Source: a bacterium endosymbiont of Escarpia laminata
Lineage (GTDB): Bacteria > Pseudomonadota > Gammaproteobacteria > Chromatiales > Chromatiaceae
NCBI GenBank assembly: GCA_003660235.1
Contig: QGON01000069.1
Location: forward strand, 1-64,000
Reading direction: 5' to 3'
DNA: 64,000 bases
The notes under the pieces were generated by a model. It saw only the letters and a program-made list of their open reading frames with translations, was not told the origin of the DNA and did not search any database. The position numbers were made by a program, and so were the translations under genes. Below are positions 55,819 to 64,000 of this stretch, one piece after another (the first letter of the stretch is position 1; every line of letters begins with the position of its first letter).

Positions 55819-57162
55819 ATGCATGGCGAGACGACAACCCTTTCTCACGTAATTTTCGGCTGGGACCCATTACTGGTCTCCGCTATCCTGTTTGTCGCCA
55901 CCTATGCGGTGATCGTCACCGAAAAGATCAACCGCGCTATCGTGGCTGGCCTCGGCGCTGGGCTGATGATAACCCTGGGAGTGCTCAATCAGCAGCAGGC
56001 GATCGCCGGGGTGGATTTCAATACCCTGGGCCTGCTCACCGGGATGATGGTGATCGTGGCTATTACCCGGCGTAGCGGGATATTCCAGTATGTTGCGGTC
56101 TGGTCGGCCAAGAAGGTGGAGGCGCGGCCCTGGGGCATTTTGCTGATGCTGTCTCTGGTTACGGCGGTTCTGTCGGCATTGCTGGATAATGTGACCACGG
56201 TATTGCTGATCGTACCGGTGACCCTGCTCATTACCGAGGAGTTGAAGGTCAATCCCTATCCCTATCTGTTCAGCGAGATCTTTGCTTCCAATATCGGTGG
56301 TGCTGCGACCCTGATCGGTGATCCGCCCAATATTATGATCGGTTCTGCGGTGGGGCTATCGTTCAACGATTTTCTGCTCAATATGGCGCCGATCATGCCG
56401 CTTATCATGGCGGCGACCTTGCTGGTGATCTATTTCGTTTGGGGTAGAACCCTGCAGACCAGCGATGAGGCCCGGCAGCGGGTGATGCAGTTCAGGGAAC
56501 GGGATGCGATCACTGATGTGAGGCTGCTCAAGCAGTCGCTGTCGGTGCTGTCCCTGGTGATCATCGGCTTTATTTTCGCCCATCCGCTGCACCTGGAGCC
56601 GGCCACCATCGCCATGTTCGGGGCCGGTCTGTTATTGCTGCTGAACAACTTCGGCGAGGATGCCGAAGATCAAACCGAAGACGTGCATCACTCTTTCGCC
56701 GAAGTGGAGTGGGTAACCATCTTCTTCTTCGTTGGCCTGTTCATCGTGGTCAGTGGCATCGAACATGCGGGTCTGCTGCAGATGCTGGGCGACTGGGTGA
56801 TAGGACTGACCGGGGGTGATATGACCGTGACGGCGATCACGATCCTCTGGGTCTCCGCCATTGCCTCGGCGGTGGTGGATAACATCCCCTTTGTCGCCAC
56901 TATGATCCCGATGATTGAATCCATGGCCCCTACTTTCGGTGGCGCGCAAAACCTGATGCCACTTTGGTGGTCGCTGGCGCTGGGCGCCTGTCTCGGCGGC
57001 AATGGTTCCCTGATCGGGGCCAGCGCTAATTTGATCGTGGCTGGCTTCGCCGAGCGCGCGGGCCATCGCATCGGCTTTCTGTCCTTTATGATGAGAGCCT
57101 TTCCACTGATGTTGTTGAGCATTGTGATCGCAACAGTTTATATCTATTTGCGCTATCTTTGA
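55819..57162 (+). CDS. ArsB/NhaD-type ion permease
   Basis: The 447-residue polytopic protein has the anion-permease/NhaD layout with about 11-12 membrane segments. Signatures are DFNTLGLLTGMMVIVAITRRSG, ALLDNVTTVLLIVPVT, GGAATLIGDPPNIMIGSAVG and, in the second half, GGNGSLIGASANLIVAG (given in parts of at most 20). The repeated 'GDPPN'/'GASAN' pair marks the ion-binding loops of the two halves. NhaD-type members exchange Na+ for H+; related ArsB-type members move arsenite. No arsenic genes lie nearby, so Na+/H+ exchange is the more likely role. Confidence 0.82.
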   Translation: MHGETTTLSHVIFGWDPLLVSAILFVATYAVIVTEKINRAIVAGLGAGLMITLGVLNQQQAIAGVDFNTLGLLTGMMVIVAITRRSGIFQYVAVWSAKKVEARPWGILLMLSLVTAVLSALLDNVTTVLLIVPVTLLITEELKVNPYPYLFSEIFASNIGGAATLIGDPPNIMIGSAVGLSFNDFLLNMAPIMPLIMAATLLVIYFVWGRTLQTSDEARQRVMQFRERDAITDVRLLKQSLSVLSLVIIGFIFAHPLHLEPATIAMFGAGLLLLLNNFGEDAEDQTEDVHHSFAEVEWVTIFFFVGLFIVVSGIEHAGLLQMLGDWVIGLTGGDMTVTAITILWVSAIASAVVDNIPFVATMIPMIESMAPTFGGAQNLMPLWWSLALGACLGGNGSLIGASANLIVAGFAERAGHRIGFLSFMMRAFPLMLLSIVIATVYIYLRYL

Positions 57163-57197
57163 GTAAACAGCGGCCCAGAGCCGACAGAGGATCCCCC

Positions 57198-57668
57198 ATG
57201 CTGGTTAAAGACTGCATCATCGAGACCGGAGTCATTCGAAGTGGCATGTTGGTTCGCGAGGTATTTTCCGAGTGTGGCAGGACACATGTTCAGGCCCTAC
57301 CTTGTGTCAACAAGAAAGGGGAGATAACCGGCCGGCTCACGCTGAAAAACATCATGAAATTCTCCTGCCTGCCAGAATACATGGTGGAGCTGGCACCGTT
57401 ACTGGGAGGTTTTCTTTCCTGCGTGGACAATGCGGAGGAAAAGATCAACCAGGTGCTATGCAGCCAAGTGGATTCCTATGTGCGCAAGGCAGGCGTTTTT
57501 ACCAACTCTGATGCACCGGCGATCAAGGCTCTGGCGATGATGGAGAGGAACGATACCAGCTACCTTTTCGTAGTGGACGAAGGGGAATACCGCGGGATTA
57601 TCACCATTCAGGGGATTGCGGCAAGGATGTCGGAGATCGTGGTCTGCGCGGTTGATCGCGGCGGCTGA
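57198..57668 (+). CDS. CBS-domain protein
   Basis: The 156-residue protein carries a degenerate CBS pair. The first half is GMLVREVFSECGRTHVQALPC with ITGRLTLKNIM, and the second is DTSYLFVVDEGEYRGIITIQGIA. The ATG at 57198 follows AGAGGA and leaves 35 bp after the permease stop. It is probably a regulatory partner of the permease, as the earlier CBS gene is on the other side. No effector domain is present. Confidence 0.72.
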   Translation: MLVKDCIIETGVIRSGMLVREVFSECGRTHVQALPCVNKKGEITGRLTLKNIMKFSCLPEYMVELAPLLGGFLSCVDNAEEKINQVLCSQVDSYVRKAGVFTNSDAPAIKALAMMERNDTSYLFVVDEGEYRGIITIQGIAARMSEIVVCAVDRGG

Positions 57669-57734
57669 AAGTGCGCCGGCGAGTGGTGCTGATAGTATAC
57701 TGAATAATTACAAAATTGTTGATGGAGAAGAAAA

Positions 57735-58202
57735 TTGTCTAACAAATCACGCAAACATTCGATTCTTGTCCCTGTGGACTTTTCCCATCATTCGGAAGTG
57801 GCCTTGATCAAGGCCTGTGAAATGGCTCAGTGCATGAAATTGCCGATCATTGTCCTCCACGTGGTTCATGATCCGGGAGACATGCCGGGGTATTACACCA
57901 CCATCAATAAGAAAAACAGTCTTGTCAGAATTGAAGACCTGGCCCTGGAGATGTTTGAAAACTTCATGAAAGCGGTTAAAAAGCGGCACCCGAAGATAGG
58001 CGCACTGCGCAAGGCCAAGACCATGCTCGTGGTGGGACTGCCGGTGACGCGAATCCTTCAGGTTATCGAAAAACTGGATGCCTCAATGGTTGTAATGGGG
58101 AGCCAGGGCCGTACCGGCCTGGATCACATGCTACTGGGTTCAAAAGCAGAGCAGGTGGTACGGCTGTCACCGATACCTGTAACTATCGTCAAAGCAAAAT
58201 AA
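57735..58202 (+). CDS. Universal stress protein (UspA family)
   Basis: The 155-residue protein starts HSILVPVDFSHHSEVAL and ends with the UspA ATP-binding signature GSQGRTGLDHMLLGSKAEQVVRLSPIPVTIV (given in parts). The expected G-2x-G-9x-G(S/T) pattern is present, so it is an ATP-binding type. The start is TTG (57735), supported by GGAG seven bases upstream. It lies between the CBS gene and the phosphate transporter and may link the transport run to energy or phosphate state. Confidence 0.88.
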   Translation: MSNKSRKHSILVPVDFSHHSEVALIKACEMAQCMKLPIIVLHVVHDPGDMPGYYTTINKKNSLVRIEDLALEMFENFMKAVKKRHPKIGALRKAKTMLVVGLPVTRILQVIEKLDASMVVMGSQGRTGLDHMLLGSKAEQVVRLSPIPVTIVKAK

Positions 58203-58219
58203 CTCACCGAGGTGTACAA

Positions 58220-60016
58220 ATGTATACAAAAAGCAGACTCTGGTTTGAGGCTTATTTAACAAGATCGACGCTGGTTTTGCTCGCAGGTCTGGCGGCTGCA
58301 TTCATGGTCTACCCGGTATTCGCCGCCGCAGGCGCTGAATCGGAGATGAATTGGGGCACCATGGGCATGAAGCTGTTTGGTGGGCTGGCGCTCTTTTTGT
58401 TTGGCATGGAGCAGATGTCGGAGGCCCTCAAGGCAGTCGCCGGCGAACGCATGAAACTGATCCTGGCCAAGTTGACCACCAATCGCTTCATGGGCGCCAC
58501 GACGGGCGCGTTCGTAACCGCGATCATTCAATCCTCCTCCGTCACCACCGTCCTGGTGGTTGGATTTATCACTGCGGGGCTGATGTCCATGTCGCAATCT
58601 GTCGGGGTGATCATGGGCGCCAATATTGGCACCACGATCACGGCGCAGATTGTCGCCTTCAAAGTGACCAAGGCCGCTTTGCTGATGGTCGGCGTCGGGT
58701 TCAGCATGCTGTTCATCTCCAAACAGGACAAAATAAAACAGTACGGCACCATGCTCATGGGATTGGGTCTGGTGTTTTTCGGCATGAGCGTCATGAGTGA
58801 TGCCATGCAACCTTTGCGCACCTATCAGCCGTTCCTCGACCTGATGATAAAGATGGAAAACCCCCTCATCGGTATCCTGGTGGCGGCGGCCTTCACTGGA
58901 CTGATACAGTCCTCTTCGGCCACTACCGGCATTGTCATCGTCATGGCCAGTCAGGGGTTCATCACGCTCCCGGCAGGTATCGCCCTGGCGTTTGGCGCGA
59001 ATATCGGGACTTGCGTCACAGCCATGCTGGCCTCCATTGGCAAACCCAGAGAAGCAGTACGTGCAGCCGTAGTGCATGTCATGTTCAATGTTGCAGGCGT
59101 ACTGATATGGGTGCTGTTTATTGACCACCTCGCCAATTGGGTCACCGCATTGTCGCCGGTTCATCCTGAACTCTCCGGTGTGGATCGTCTCGGTGCGGAA
59201 ACGCCGCGCCAGATCGCCAATGCCCATACCATTTTCAATATTGCCAACACATTTATCTTTATCGGCTTTACCACCCAGATCGCACGCCTAGTCGAGTGGT
59301 TGATTCCAGACAGTACGCTGGAGGAGGCCGAAATGCTGGTCAGCGCCAAATACCTGGATGAAGAGTTGCTCTCAACGCCTTCACTCGCCTTGGGCCGGGT
59401 TCGTCTGGAAGTGCTGCATATGGGAGAGGGTGTACAGGAGATGCTGGACAGCATCATGCCGGCTATCCTTACTGGTAATAAGGAATCATTGGCCGCTATC
59501 CGTGACTTGGATGACCAGGTGGATATCCTCTACGAGCAAATCATCGACTACATGGGACGTATCAGCAAGCGTTCATTATCGGATCAGCAGACCGAGGAGT
59601 TTCTCAAGCTCATGGAGGCAGTGAGCGATCTCGAGAACATAGGTGATACGATTGAAACCAATCTGGTGGATTTGGGCTTTGATCGGATAAATGCAGGGTT
59701 TTCAATCAGTGAACCGACCCGTGAGGTTCTATTGGGTTTTCACCAAGTGGTTACCAAGGCTTTCAAAACAGCGGTACAGGCAGTTTCCCAGAATAGTGAG
59801 GAGGCCGCACAGGTTGTGACAGCCATGAAAGAGGAGATCACCAAAATGACTGACTCAGCGGCCGCCCATCAGGCGGAACGACTGGTGGCCGAAGAGCCCA
59901 ACCGTATTCTGGCTTACACCATTGAAGTCGACATCATCGAAAAACAGAAGCGCATCTACTATTTCGCCAAACGCATGGCCAAGAGTGTCATTTCACTTGA
60001 AGCGATAGAGGCGTAA
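58220..60016 (+). CDS. Na/Pi cotransporter family protein with C-terminal PhoU-like domain
   Basis: The 598-residue protein has two repeats of the NptA (Na/Pi-cotransporter II) membrane core, each with a QSSS motif (FVTAIIQSSSVTTVLV near 95; TGLIQSSSATTGIVIV near 235). A long helical PhoU-like C-terminal domain follows from about residue 390. It starts MYTKSRLWFEAYL with a GAGGTG site. Na+-driven phosphate uptake or export is the likely function. The C-terminal PhoU-like part mirrors the PhoU half of the fusion in the GAK-like cluster, so both may answer to phosphate state. Confidence 0.86.
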   Translation: MYTKSRLWFEAYLTRSTLVLLAGLAAAFMVYPVFAAAGAESEMNWGTMGMKLFGGLALFLFGMEQMSEALKAVAGERMKLILAKLTTNRFMGATTGAFVTAIIQSSSVTTVLVVGFITAGLMSMSQSVGVIMGANIGTTITAQIVAFKVTKAALLMVGVGFSMLFISKQDKIKQYGTMLMGLGLVFFGMSVMSDAMQPLRTYQPFLDLMIKMENPLIGILVAAAFTGLIQSSSATTGIVIVMASQGFITLPAGIALAFGANIGTCVTAMLASIGKPREAVRAAVVHVMFNVAGVLIWVLFIDHLANWVTALSPVHPELSGVDRLGAETPRQIANAHTIFNIANTFIFIGFTTQIARLVEWLIPDSTLEEAEMLVSAKYLDEELLSTPSLALGRVRLEVLHMGEGVQEMLDSIMPAILTGNKESLAAIRDLDDQVDILYEQIIDYMGRISKRSLSDQQTEEFLKLMEAVSDLENIGDTIETNLVDLGFDRINAGFSISEPTREVLLGFHQVVTKAFKTAVQAVSQNSEEAAQVVTAMKEEITKMTDSAAAHQAERLVAEEPNRILAYTIEVDIIEKQKRIYYFAKRMAKSVISLEAIEA

Positions 60017-60100
60017 ACATTTTGTAATAATTCAAGGGTATCATTGCGCAGAATGTGGAAGACATAGCCTTTAAGAGAATCTGAGAACGGGAGATATGAG

Positions 60101-60355
60101 ATGGGTATCGAAAAGCTACTGGACAGTTTAAATGGCTTCTTGAAGAAGGCAGAAAAGAAGAAAACTGCCCAGTGTGACGAAATAGACGCGCTGTTGGATA
60201 AGCTAAAGGAGAAAAAGAAGAAATTAGAGAAAAACCAGAGTAACGAAAATAATCCGACAAAAAAGAAACGATTATCAACTGAACTGAAAATTATCACCCT
60301 GCAATTGAAGAAAGGTTCCAAGCGGCGTAATGAACTGAAGAAAAAGTGCGAGTGA
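60101..60355 (+). CDS. Small basic coiled-coil protein
   Basis: The 84-residue protein is highly charged and lysine-rich, with heptads (KLLDSLNGFLKKAEKKK; LLDKLKEKKKKLEK). The ATG follows GGGAG at good spacing. I recognise no family. It may be a nucleic-acid- or membrane-associated helper. Its distance from the phosphate transporter (84 bp) and the terminator downstream suggest it is the last gene of that transcript or a unit of its own. Confidence 0.6.
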   Translation: MGIEKLLDSLNGFLKKAEKKKTAQCDEIDALLDKLKEKKKKLEKNQSNENNPTKKKRLSTELKIITLQLKKGSKRRNELKKKCE

Positions 60356-60437
60356 TTCTGCAGTACCCGGTTCTCTCTCAATAGGGATAGAGCGGATTAA
60401 GGTGTCCATGTGGCGCAGGATTTAGTATACAGATCAG

Positions 60438-60470
60438 CCGGTTATAGCGTGTTGCTTAGCCGGTTTTTTT
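60438..60470 (+). terminator. Rho-independent terminator
   Basis: A stem CCGGTTA(T)AGC / GCTTAGCCGG with a GTGTT loop, one bulged T and one G-T pair, is followed by seven Ts (60464-60470). It would end transcription of the run that finishes with the small gene at 60101-60355. Confidence 0.72.
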
Positions 60471-60846
60471 GTGGTCGTTTAATAGATTCTGGTTTCCCTG
60501 CCTTTTTTCAGATAAGACAGGCTTGCGTCGATATACTTGATTGAATATCAGTGAGAAAAGATTCTCTGATAACACGGTTTTATCCTGGCTAGGGAGCCTT
60601 TACCTCATTAAGAAAAGGGGCTGCAGAATCGTCCGACAAATGACAGTGATTGCCATCATTATTATGAATGGTTGACTGCGTGATATGAGTTTCAGGAAGG
60701 ACGAGTTATAATTCACTACCGGCAGGTAGAGAGTTTGAATGCTGCGTGAGATACGGCTACCAAGGTATTTTCCAAGGCAATCAGGGTGCCACGATATACG
60801 GATCGCTACATCTGTTTATTTAGCTGTAAGTCACAGGGAGTTAACG
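60471..60846. other. Non-coding stretch before the 157-aa gene
   Basis: About 375 bp downstream of the terminator. I see no open frame with a good start except an in-frame extension of the next gene from 60739, which lacks a ribosome site. The promoter of that gene probably lies here, but no clear -35/-10 pair was found. Confidence 0.45.
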
Positions 60847-61320
60847 ATGCGCAAACGAATCATTACCTCAGTTCAGCAAGGAACCCTATCTCCTGGCCAG
60901 AATTGGTTGAATTTGGAAGGGCTCGCGGAGGTGGAGATCACCTCAGAGGATGCCTCGCATCCAATTGAGTCTGCATTGCTGCCCGGTCAGGCCTCTGGAT
61001 GGCGTGCTGCAGGTCCAGGAAAACAGACGATCCGGCTTCTCTTCGCCGATCCGCAAAGGCTTCGGCAGATTTGGTTGAACTTTGTGGAGACCCGCATTGA
61101 GCGAACGCAAGAGTACGTCTTGCGTTGGTCGCCGGATGGCGGGCAGTCGTTTCGGGAAATCGTACGGCAGCAGTGGAACTTCAATCCCCAGGCTGCAACC
61201 AGCGAGACGGAAGACCATCGTGTCGAACTTCCGGCGGTCACTGTGCTCGAACTGACCATCATTCCGGACATAAGTGGGGGAGATGCGGTCGCTTCTCTGG
61301 CACAATTGCGGCTTGCCTAA
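60847..61320 (+). CDS. Hypothetical protein, galactose-binding-like fold candidate
   Basis: The 157-residue protein starts at an ATG that follows GGGAG. The pattern TIRLLFADPQRLRQIWLNFVE followed by EYVLRWSPDGGQSFREIVRQQ resembles discoidin/F5-F8-like beta-sandwich proteins, but I cannot place a family with certainty. There is no signal peptide, so it is probably cytoplasmic. It precedes the DksA/TraR-type gene by 39 bp and may be cotranscribed with it. Confidence 0.62.
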   Translation: MRKRIITSVQQGTLSPGQNWLNLEGLAEVEITSEDASHPIESALLPGQASGWRAAGPGKQTIRLLFADPQRLRQIWLNFVETRIERTQEYVLRWSPDGGQSFREIVRQQWNFNPQAATSETEDHRVELPAVTVLELTIIPDISGGDAVASLAQLRLA

Positions 61321-61359
61321 CCCGTGCGTCAGCAACGAAAATAATTGCAGTGGAGACCA

Positions 61360-61698
61360 ATGACCGAAGAAGAGATGGAACAAATCAGACAACAACTTCT
61401 TCGTCTGAAATCAGAGCTCCAGGAACTGGAGGAAACATTCAAGCAGACTAACAAACCCTTGGAGCTGGATCAGGCAAGAATTGGCAGGCTTTCTCGGATG
61501 GACGCCATGCAAGCACAGCAAATGGCGCTGGAAGTATCCCGGCGACGACAGTCTCAGCTCCTGAAGGTCGAGGGTGCCTTGCGTCGCATTGACTCAGGTG
61601 AGTACGGATACTGTTTTGTGTGTGGCGAAGAGATAGGCATTCGTCGACTTTCCGTTGACCCAGCGAATACGCGCTGCATGGAATGTGCCGAGAAGTGA
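61360..61698 (+). CDS. TraR/DksA family zinc-finger protein
   Basis: This 112-residue protein has a long coiled coil (about 5-75) and a C4 zinc finger, CFVCGEEIGIRRLSVDP with the last pair in CMEC near the C-terminus. The DksA relatives bind the RNA polymerase secondary channel and modulate transcription with ppGpp. It has the ARIGRLSRMDAMQAQQMA segment of the smaller family members and not the DxxDxA tip of DksA itself, so it should not be called DksA. The ATG follows GTGGAG. Confidence 0.85.
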   Translation: MTEEEMEQIRQQLLRLKSELQELEETFKQTNKPLELDQARIGRLSRMDAMQAQQMALEVSRRRQSQLLKVEGALRRIDSGEYGYCFVCGEEIGIRRLSVDPANTRCMECAEK

Positions 61699-61918
61699 AT
61701 TGGTTGAACGCAGCGAATCTGCTGAGAGTGGGTCTCTAGCCCTCACCCCCCCACCAGGTTCGAGTGCGTAAGATTCCCACAATTTCTACTATACTTTTTT
61801 GAGTCTGATCAATTTAAGGTGGGTTCTGGGAACGGGTACTTTTACGGTGAACCCGCCGAGTGGAGGTCGAGACCGGGCGTTTGCAAAGAGCGCAGACTGA
61901 CACTACAGGAGTTTCGCA

Positions 61919-63010
61919 ATGGGCTACTGTTTTAAGCATATTCTGTTCTATCGCTACGGTCGCTGTCCGAAGTGCCTCGAATCAGAGGTCCGGGCGTTGC
62001 CGGATGCCGCAAAGTACCAGTTGATTGGTCGCGAGAATGCACTTCTGGCAAATCCCTGGAAACTCAACCAGGATCAATTCGGGGTATGTGGGTTGGCGAC
62101 ACCCGTATACCTGATCATGCGATCAGCCAAGGACAAGGCCCGCCAGCTCTTCGAAGCAACCTTCGCTGACATAATTCCCGATTTTGCCAATACGAAGTTC
62201 CTCACCAGCAACTATGGTCCCCAGTCAGTCAAATTCAGATACCTGGCCCGTGGGTACCGGCTCCAGCAACGCTCTTGGGAGAAGAAACAGGACAAGAGAC
62301 TGAAGCAGGAAATGAAGCGGTATGAACCGCAATTGAGGCAAGTGTATACGACTAAGCAGGAACTCCGTGAAGGTAGAGATGAACTGAGGAGAGACATCAA
62401 GGAACAACTGGGCCAGTGGCACGGCGAGCTCCTCGTGGATTACTGTATGAGCCGGGCGCTGGGCTACATCATGAAGAACACGGCACCCAGCAGATATACC
62501 GGTGAGAAGATCAACTTCAACAGCGAGTTCTCCACCACCCAAAACTACCGAGAAGTGACCCGGATGGGGCACTTGGCGTTGAGGACCAACAACGCAACCT
62601 TCGTTCTGAGTGAACTCCTCGGTGCCAAAGACGTCCACATCGCCAAGCAGAAGGTCGAGGCCTCCGTGCCATTGGCGCCGCCTGTCAGCGGTGTGACGGA
62701 AACACAATTCGAAACCGTGGCCCGGCTGCACAATTTGTTTCAAACTCACGCCTCAGGACGCGGATCTTTTGCCATGGCGGCTATATATGCTGGGCTCGTC
62801 AATGAAGGTTCCATGCTGATTAAGAAGAGCCAGGGTGACGCGAAATTCCCCAGGCTCTCTTACAACCACTGGGTCAACATCGAGAAGTTCGATCTGACGA
62901 CGAACAACGTTGAATTGCTGATCTGGACCTGGGCGAAGTTTTGGCGGGTGCGCGTGGACAAAAATGTCTTTCTCTCCTACATTCAGGATGTCATCTTCGG
63001 GCATTTTTGA
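61919..63010 (+). CDS. Candidate papain-like cysteine protease, effector-type
   Basis: The 363-residue protein has an N-terminal CPKC pair (16-19), a segment QDQFGVCGLATPVYLIM with Cys57 in the place of a papain-type nucleophile, and a C-terminal NHWVNIEKF with His317, followed by LLIWTWAKFWRVRV. The 'CG(L/P)A...NHxV...WTW' order is what I remember of papain-like protease domains in bacterial toxins. No signal peptide is visible. The ATG follows AGGAG. No toxin delivery genes lie next to it. The protease call is inference from motif order. Confidence 0.5.
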   Translation: MGYCFKHILFYRYGRCPKCLESEVRALPDAAKYQLIGRENALLANPWKLNQDQFGVCGLATPVYLIMRSAKDKARQLFEATFADIIPDFANTKFLTSNYGPQSVKFRYLARGYRLQQRSWEKKQDKRLKQEMKRYEPQLRQVYTTKQELREGRDELRRDIKEQLGQWHGELLVDYCMSRALGYIMKNTAPSRYTGEKINFNSEFSTTQNYREVTRMGHLALRTNNATFVLSELLGAKDVHIAKQKVEASVPLAPPVSGVTETQFETVARLHNLFQTHASGRGSFAMAAIYAGLVNEGSMLIKKSQGDAKFPRLSYNHWVNIEKFDLTTNNVELLIWTWAKFWRVRVDKNVFLSYIQDVIFGHF

Positions 63011-63939
63011 ATATTGGCTGTCTTTGGGGATCTCGCTGCAAACTCTTCAGAAAACCCATGGAGTGGTGGGCTGTCCAAGCATCTCCGGAAAAATGCCACC
63101 AGCGATCCTCCGTGCGTGGAGATGGCTTGCCTGGAGTCATGGCCAGTTTCTGGCAAGATGAGCAGTTCCACTTGATCGTCCGGGCTGTTGGCATATATCT
63201 GCTGTGCATCCGCCAGCGGAACGCGCCCGTCTTCCTCTCCGTGTACCAGCAATATCGGACAGGTTGCCCGCTGGATGGTGTTGCAGGGGGCGATATCATC
63301 GAAGCTGGCCTTGATAGTGCGCTCAATATAACGCAGTAGGAGCCAGCCGATGGGCCGATAGGGAATATGGTGTGATCGCATCTGTCTGCGCATCAGCGTT
63401 TCGGGGTGGGCAAAGGCGGAGAGACTCACCACACCAGCAAGATCCGGTCGGCGGGATGCCACCAGGAGCGATGCGGCTGCCCCTACGGAATGGCCGAGGA
63501 GAAACAACTGCTGCGGGTCAATGTGCGGTTGGCGGCCTAGCCAGTCGAGTCCGTGTTCGAGATCTTCGGCGAAGCGTGGCATGGAAGAGAAGTTGTCAGC
63601 ATCGCTGTTGCCGTGGTTGCGGGCGTCCAATAGCAGGACGGCGCAACCTTCGCGGTGGAGTAGGGAGGCGAATGGCAGCATGTGCCCCGCGTTTCCGCCC
63701 CAGCCATGTATCACGGCTACTGCGGGGCCGTTATCAAGACCTTCCGGAAGTGGAATGAACCAGGCAAACAGGCGCTTGCCATTTGCTGTCGGGATGTGCG
63801 TGGTCTGGTAGGGCAGGTCCAGATCCGCCGGTGTTCTATGCTCTGGGATCCTCGGTGCGCGATAGGCGCGGCGAATCAGAAACGGCGCCAGGGCGCCCCC
63901 CGCTAATAAGGTGAGCACGATCAGGGTCAGGGTAGTCAT
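62983..63939 (-). CDS. Alpha/beta hydrolase
   Basis: The 318-residue protein has an N-terminal hydrophobic anchor (LTLIVLTLLAGGALAPFLI), the oxyanion-hole HGWGGNAGH and the nucleophile elbow GHSVGAAASLL (Ser in GHSVG). A late Asp (DGRVPL) and His (ETGHDS) complete the triad. It is a serine hydrolase with unknown substrate, probably anchored in the inner membrane. Its 3' end overlaps the 3' end of the convergent protease-like gene by 28 bp. Confidence 0.86.
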   Translation of the reverse strand: MTTLTLIVLTLLAGGALAPFLIRRAYRAPRIPEHRTPADLDLPYQTTHIPTANGKRLFAWFIPLPEGLDNGPAVAVIHGWGGNAGHMLPFASLLHREGCAVLLLDARNHGNSDADNFSSMPRFAEDLEHGLDWLGRQPHIDPQQLFLLGHSVGAAASLLVASRRPDLAGVVSLSAFAHPETLMRRQMRSHHIPYRPIGWLLLRYIERTIKASFDDIAPCNTIQRATCPILLVHGEEDGRVPLADAQQIYANSPDDQVELLILPETGHDSRQAISTHGGSLVAFFRRCLDSPPLHGFSEEFAARSPKTANIQKCPKMTS

Positions 63940-64000
63940 TTCAGGCTGTCGTTCTCAATTTCATATGAGATCACTGAGGCAGGGCTGGCTTGGCGTATAC

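Noticed and set aside
61757..61765. tRNA T-loop-like GGTTCGAGT after the TraR/DksA-type gene
   Set aside because: No acceptor stem, anticodon arm or D-arm could be folded around it.
1..64000. CRISPR array search by eye
   Set aside because: I found no regularly spaced direct repeats of 24-40 bp. The only tandem repeats seen are short (TGTCACC heptamers, one 18-bp pair).

Overview
The window comes from a chromosome of a gammaproteobacterium. The Rnf cluster, PpsA, Tpx, a very long pyruvate:ferredoxin oxidoreductase, PEP-CTERM and TPR-methyltransferase proteins suggest a sulfur-oxidising or Chromatiales-like lineage, free-living or symbiotic. That placement is inference from gene content. I saw no rRNA, tRNA, CRISPR array or intact transposase.

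Layout. 0-5 kb (+): a defence-like patch with the end of an AbrB-type antitoxin, a PIN toxin, a DEAD/DEAH helicase that appears to have lost its second half, and an XRE-HExxH regulator. 5.2-19 kb (-): a carbon and energy block running rnfB, a 1645-residue pyruvate oxidoreductase, tpx, rnfC-D-G-E-A, a small Cys-rich NqrM-like protein and ppsA. Together these could use membrane energy to reduce ferredoxin, make pyruvate from acetyl-CoA and CO2, and lift it to PEP, or run in the opposite direction. 19.8-25.4 kb (+): a type VI secretion cargo module with a DUF4123 chaperone, a large HExxH effector candidate and an exported immunity candidate. 25.4-29.4 kb (-): a broken PEP-CTERM gene and two tandem TPR-methyltransferases. 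29.7-35.6 kb (+): two tandem FtsH-like AAA/M41 proteases without membrane segments, the first broken. 35.6-42.3 kb: an orphan antitoxin, an IS1595 relic, an exported Pcm-like methyltransferase, a membrane spermidine-synthase-like protein and a SPOR coiled-coil protein.

43.2-52.3 kb holds what I consider the main system. It contains a HprK-related kinase, a RimK-like ATP-grasp enzyme, a CofD-like protein, a PhoU-kinase fusion, a SixA-Nudix fusion, a second histidine phosphatase, a calcineurin-like phosphoesterase, a second Nudix protein and an amphi-Trp protein. This matches the uncharacterised gene neighbourhood that protein-family curators call the GAK system. 52.4-60 kb (+): a transport run of two CNNM/CorC proteins, two CBS proteins, an ArsB/NhaD-type permease, a universal stress protein and a Na/Pi cotransporter. 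60-64 kb: small regulators, a candidate papain-like cysteine protease and an alpha/beta hydrolase.

A 281-bp element, identical by eye in three copies (25855-26135, 29995-30275, 49535-49815), interrupts three different genes. Removing exactly 281 bp restores one continuous reading frame in each, with no target duplication. It has no terminal inverted repeats but has hairpins near both ends, which resembles a non-autonomous IS200/IS605-type or HEARO-type element. A second, unrelated repeat of about 205 bp sits inside the rnf operon and supplies the last codons of rnfG.
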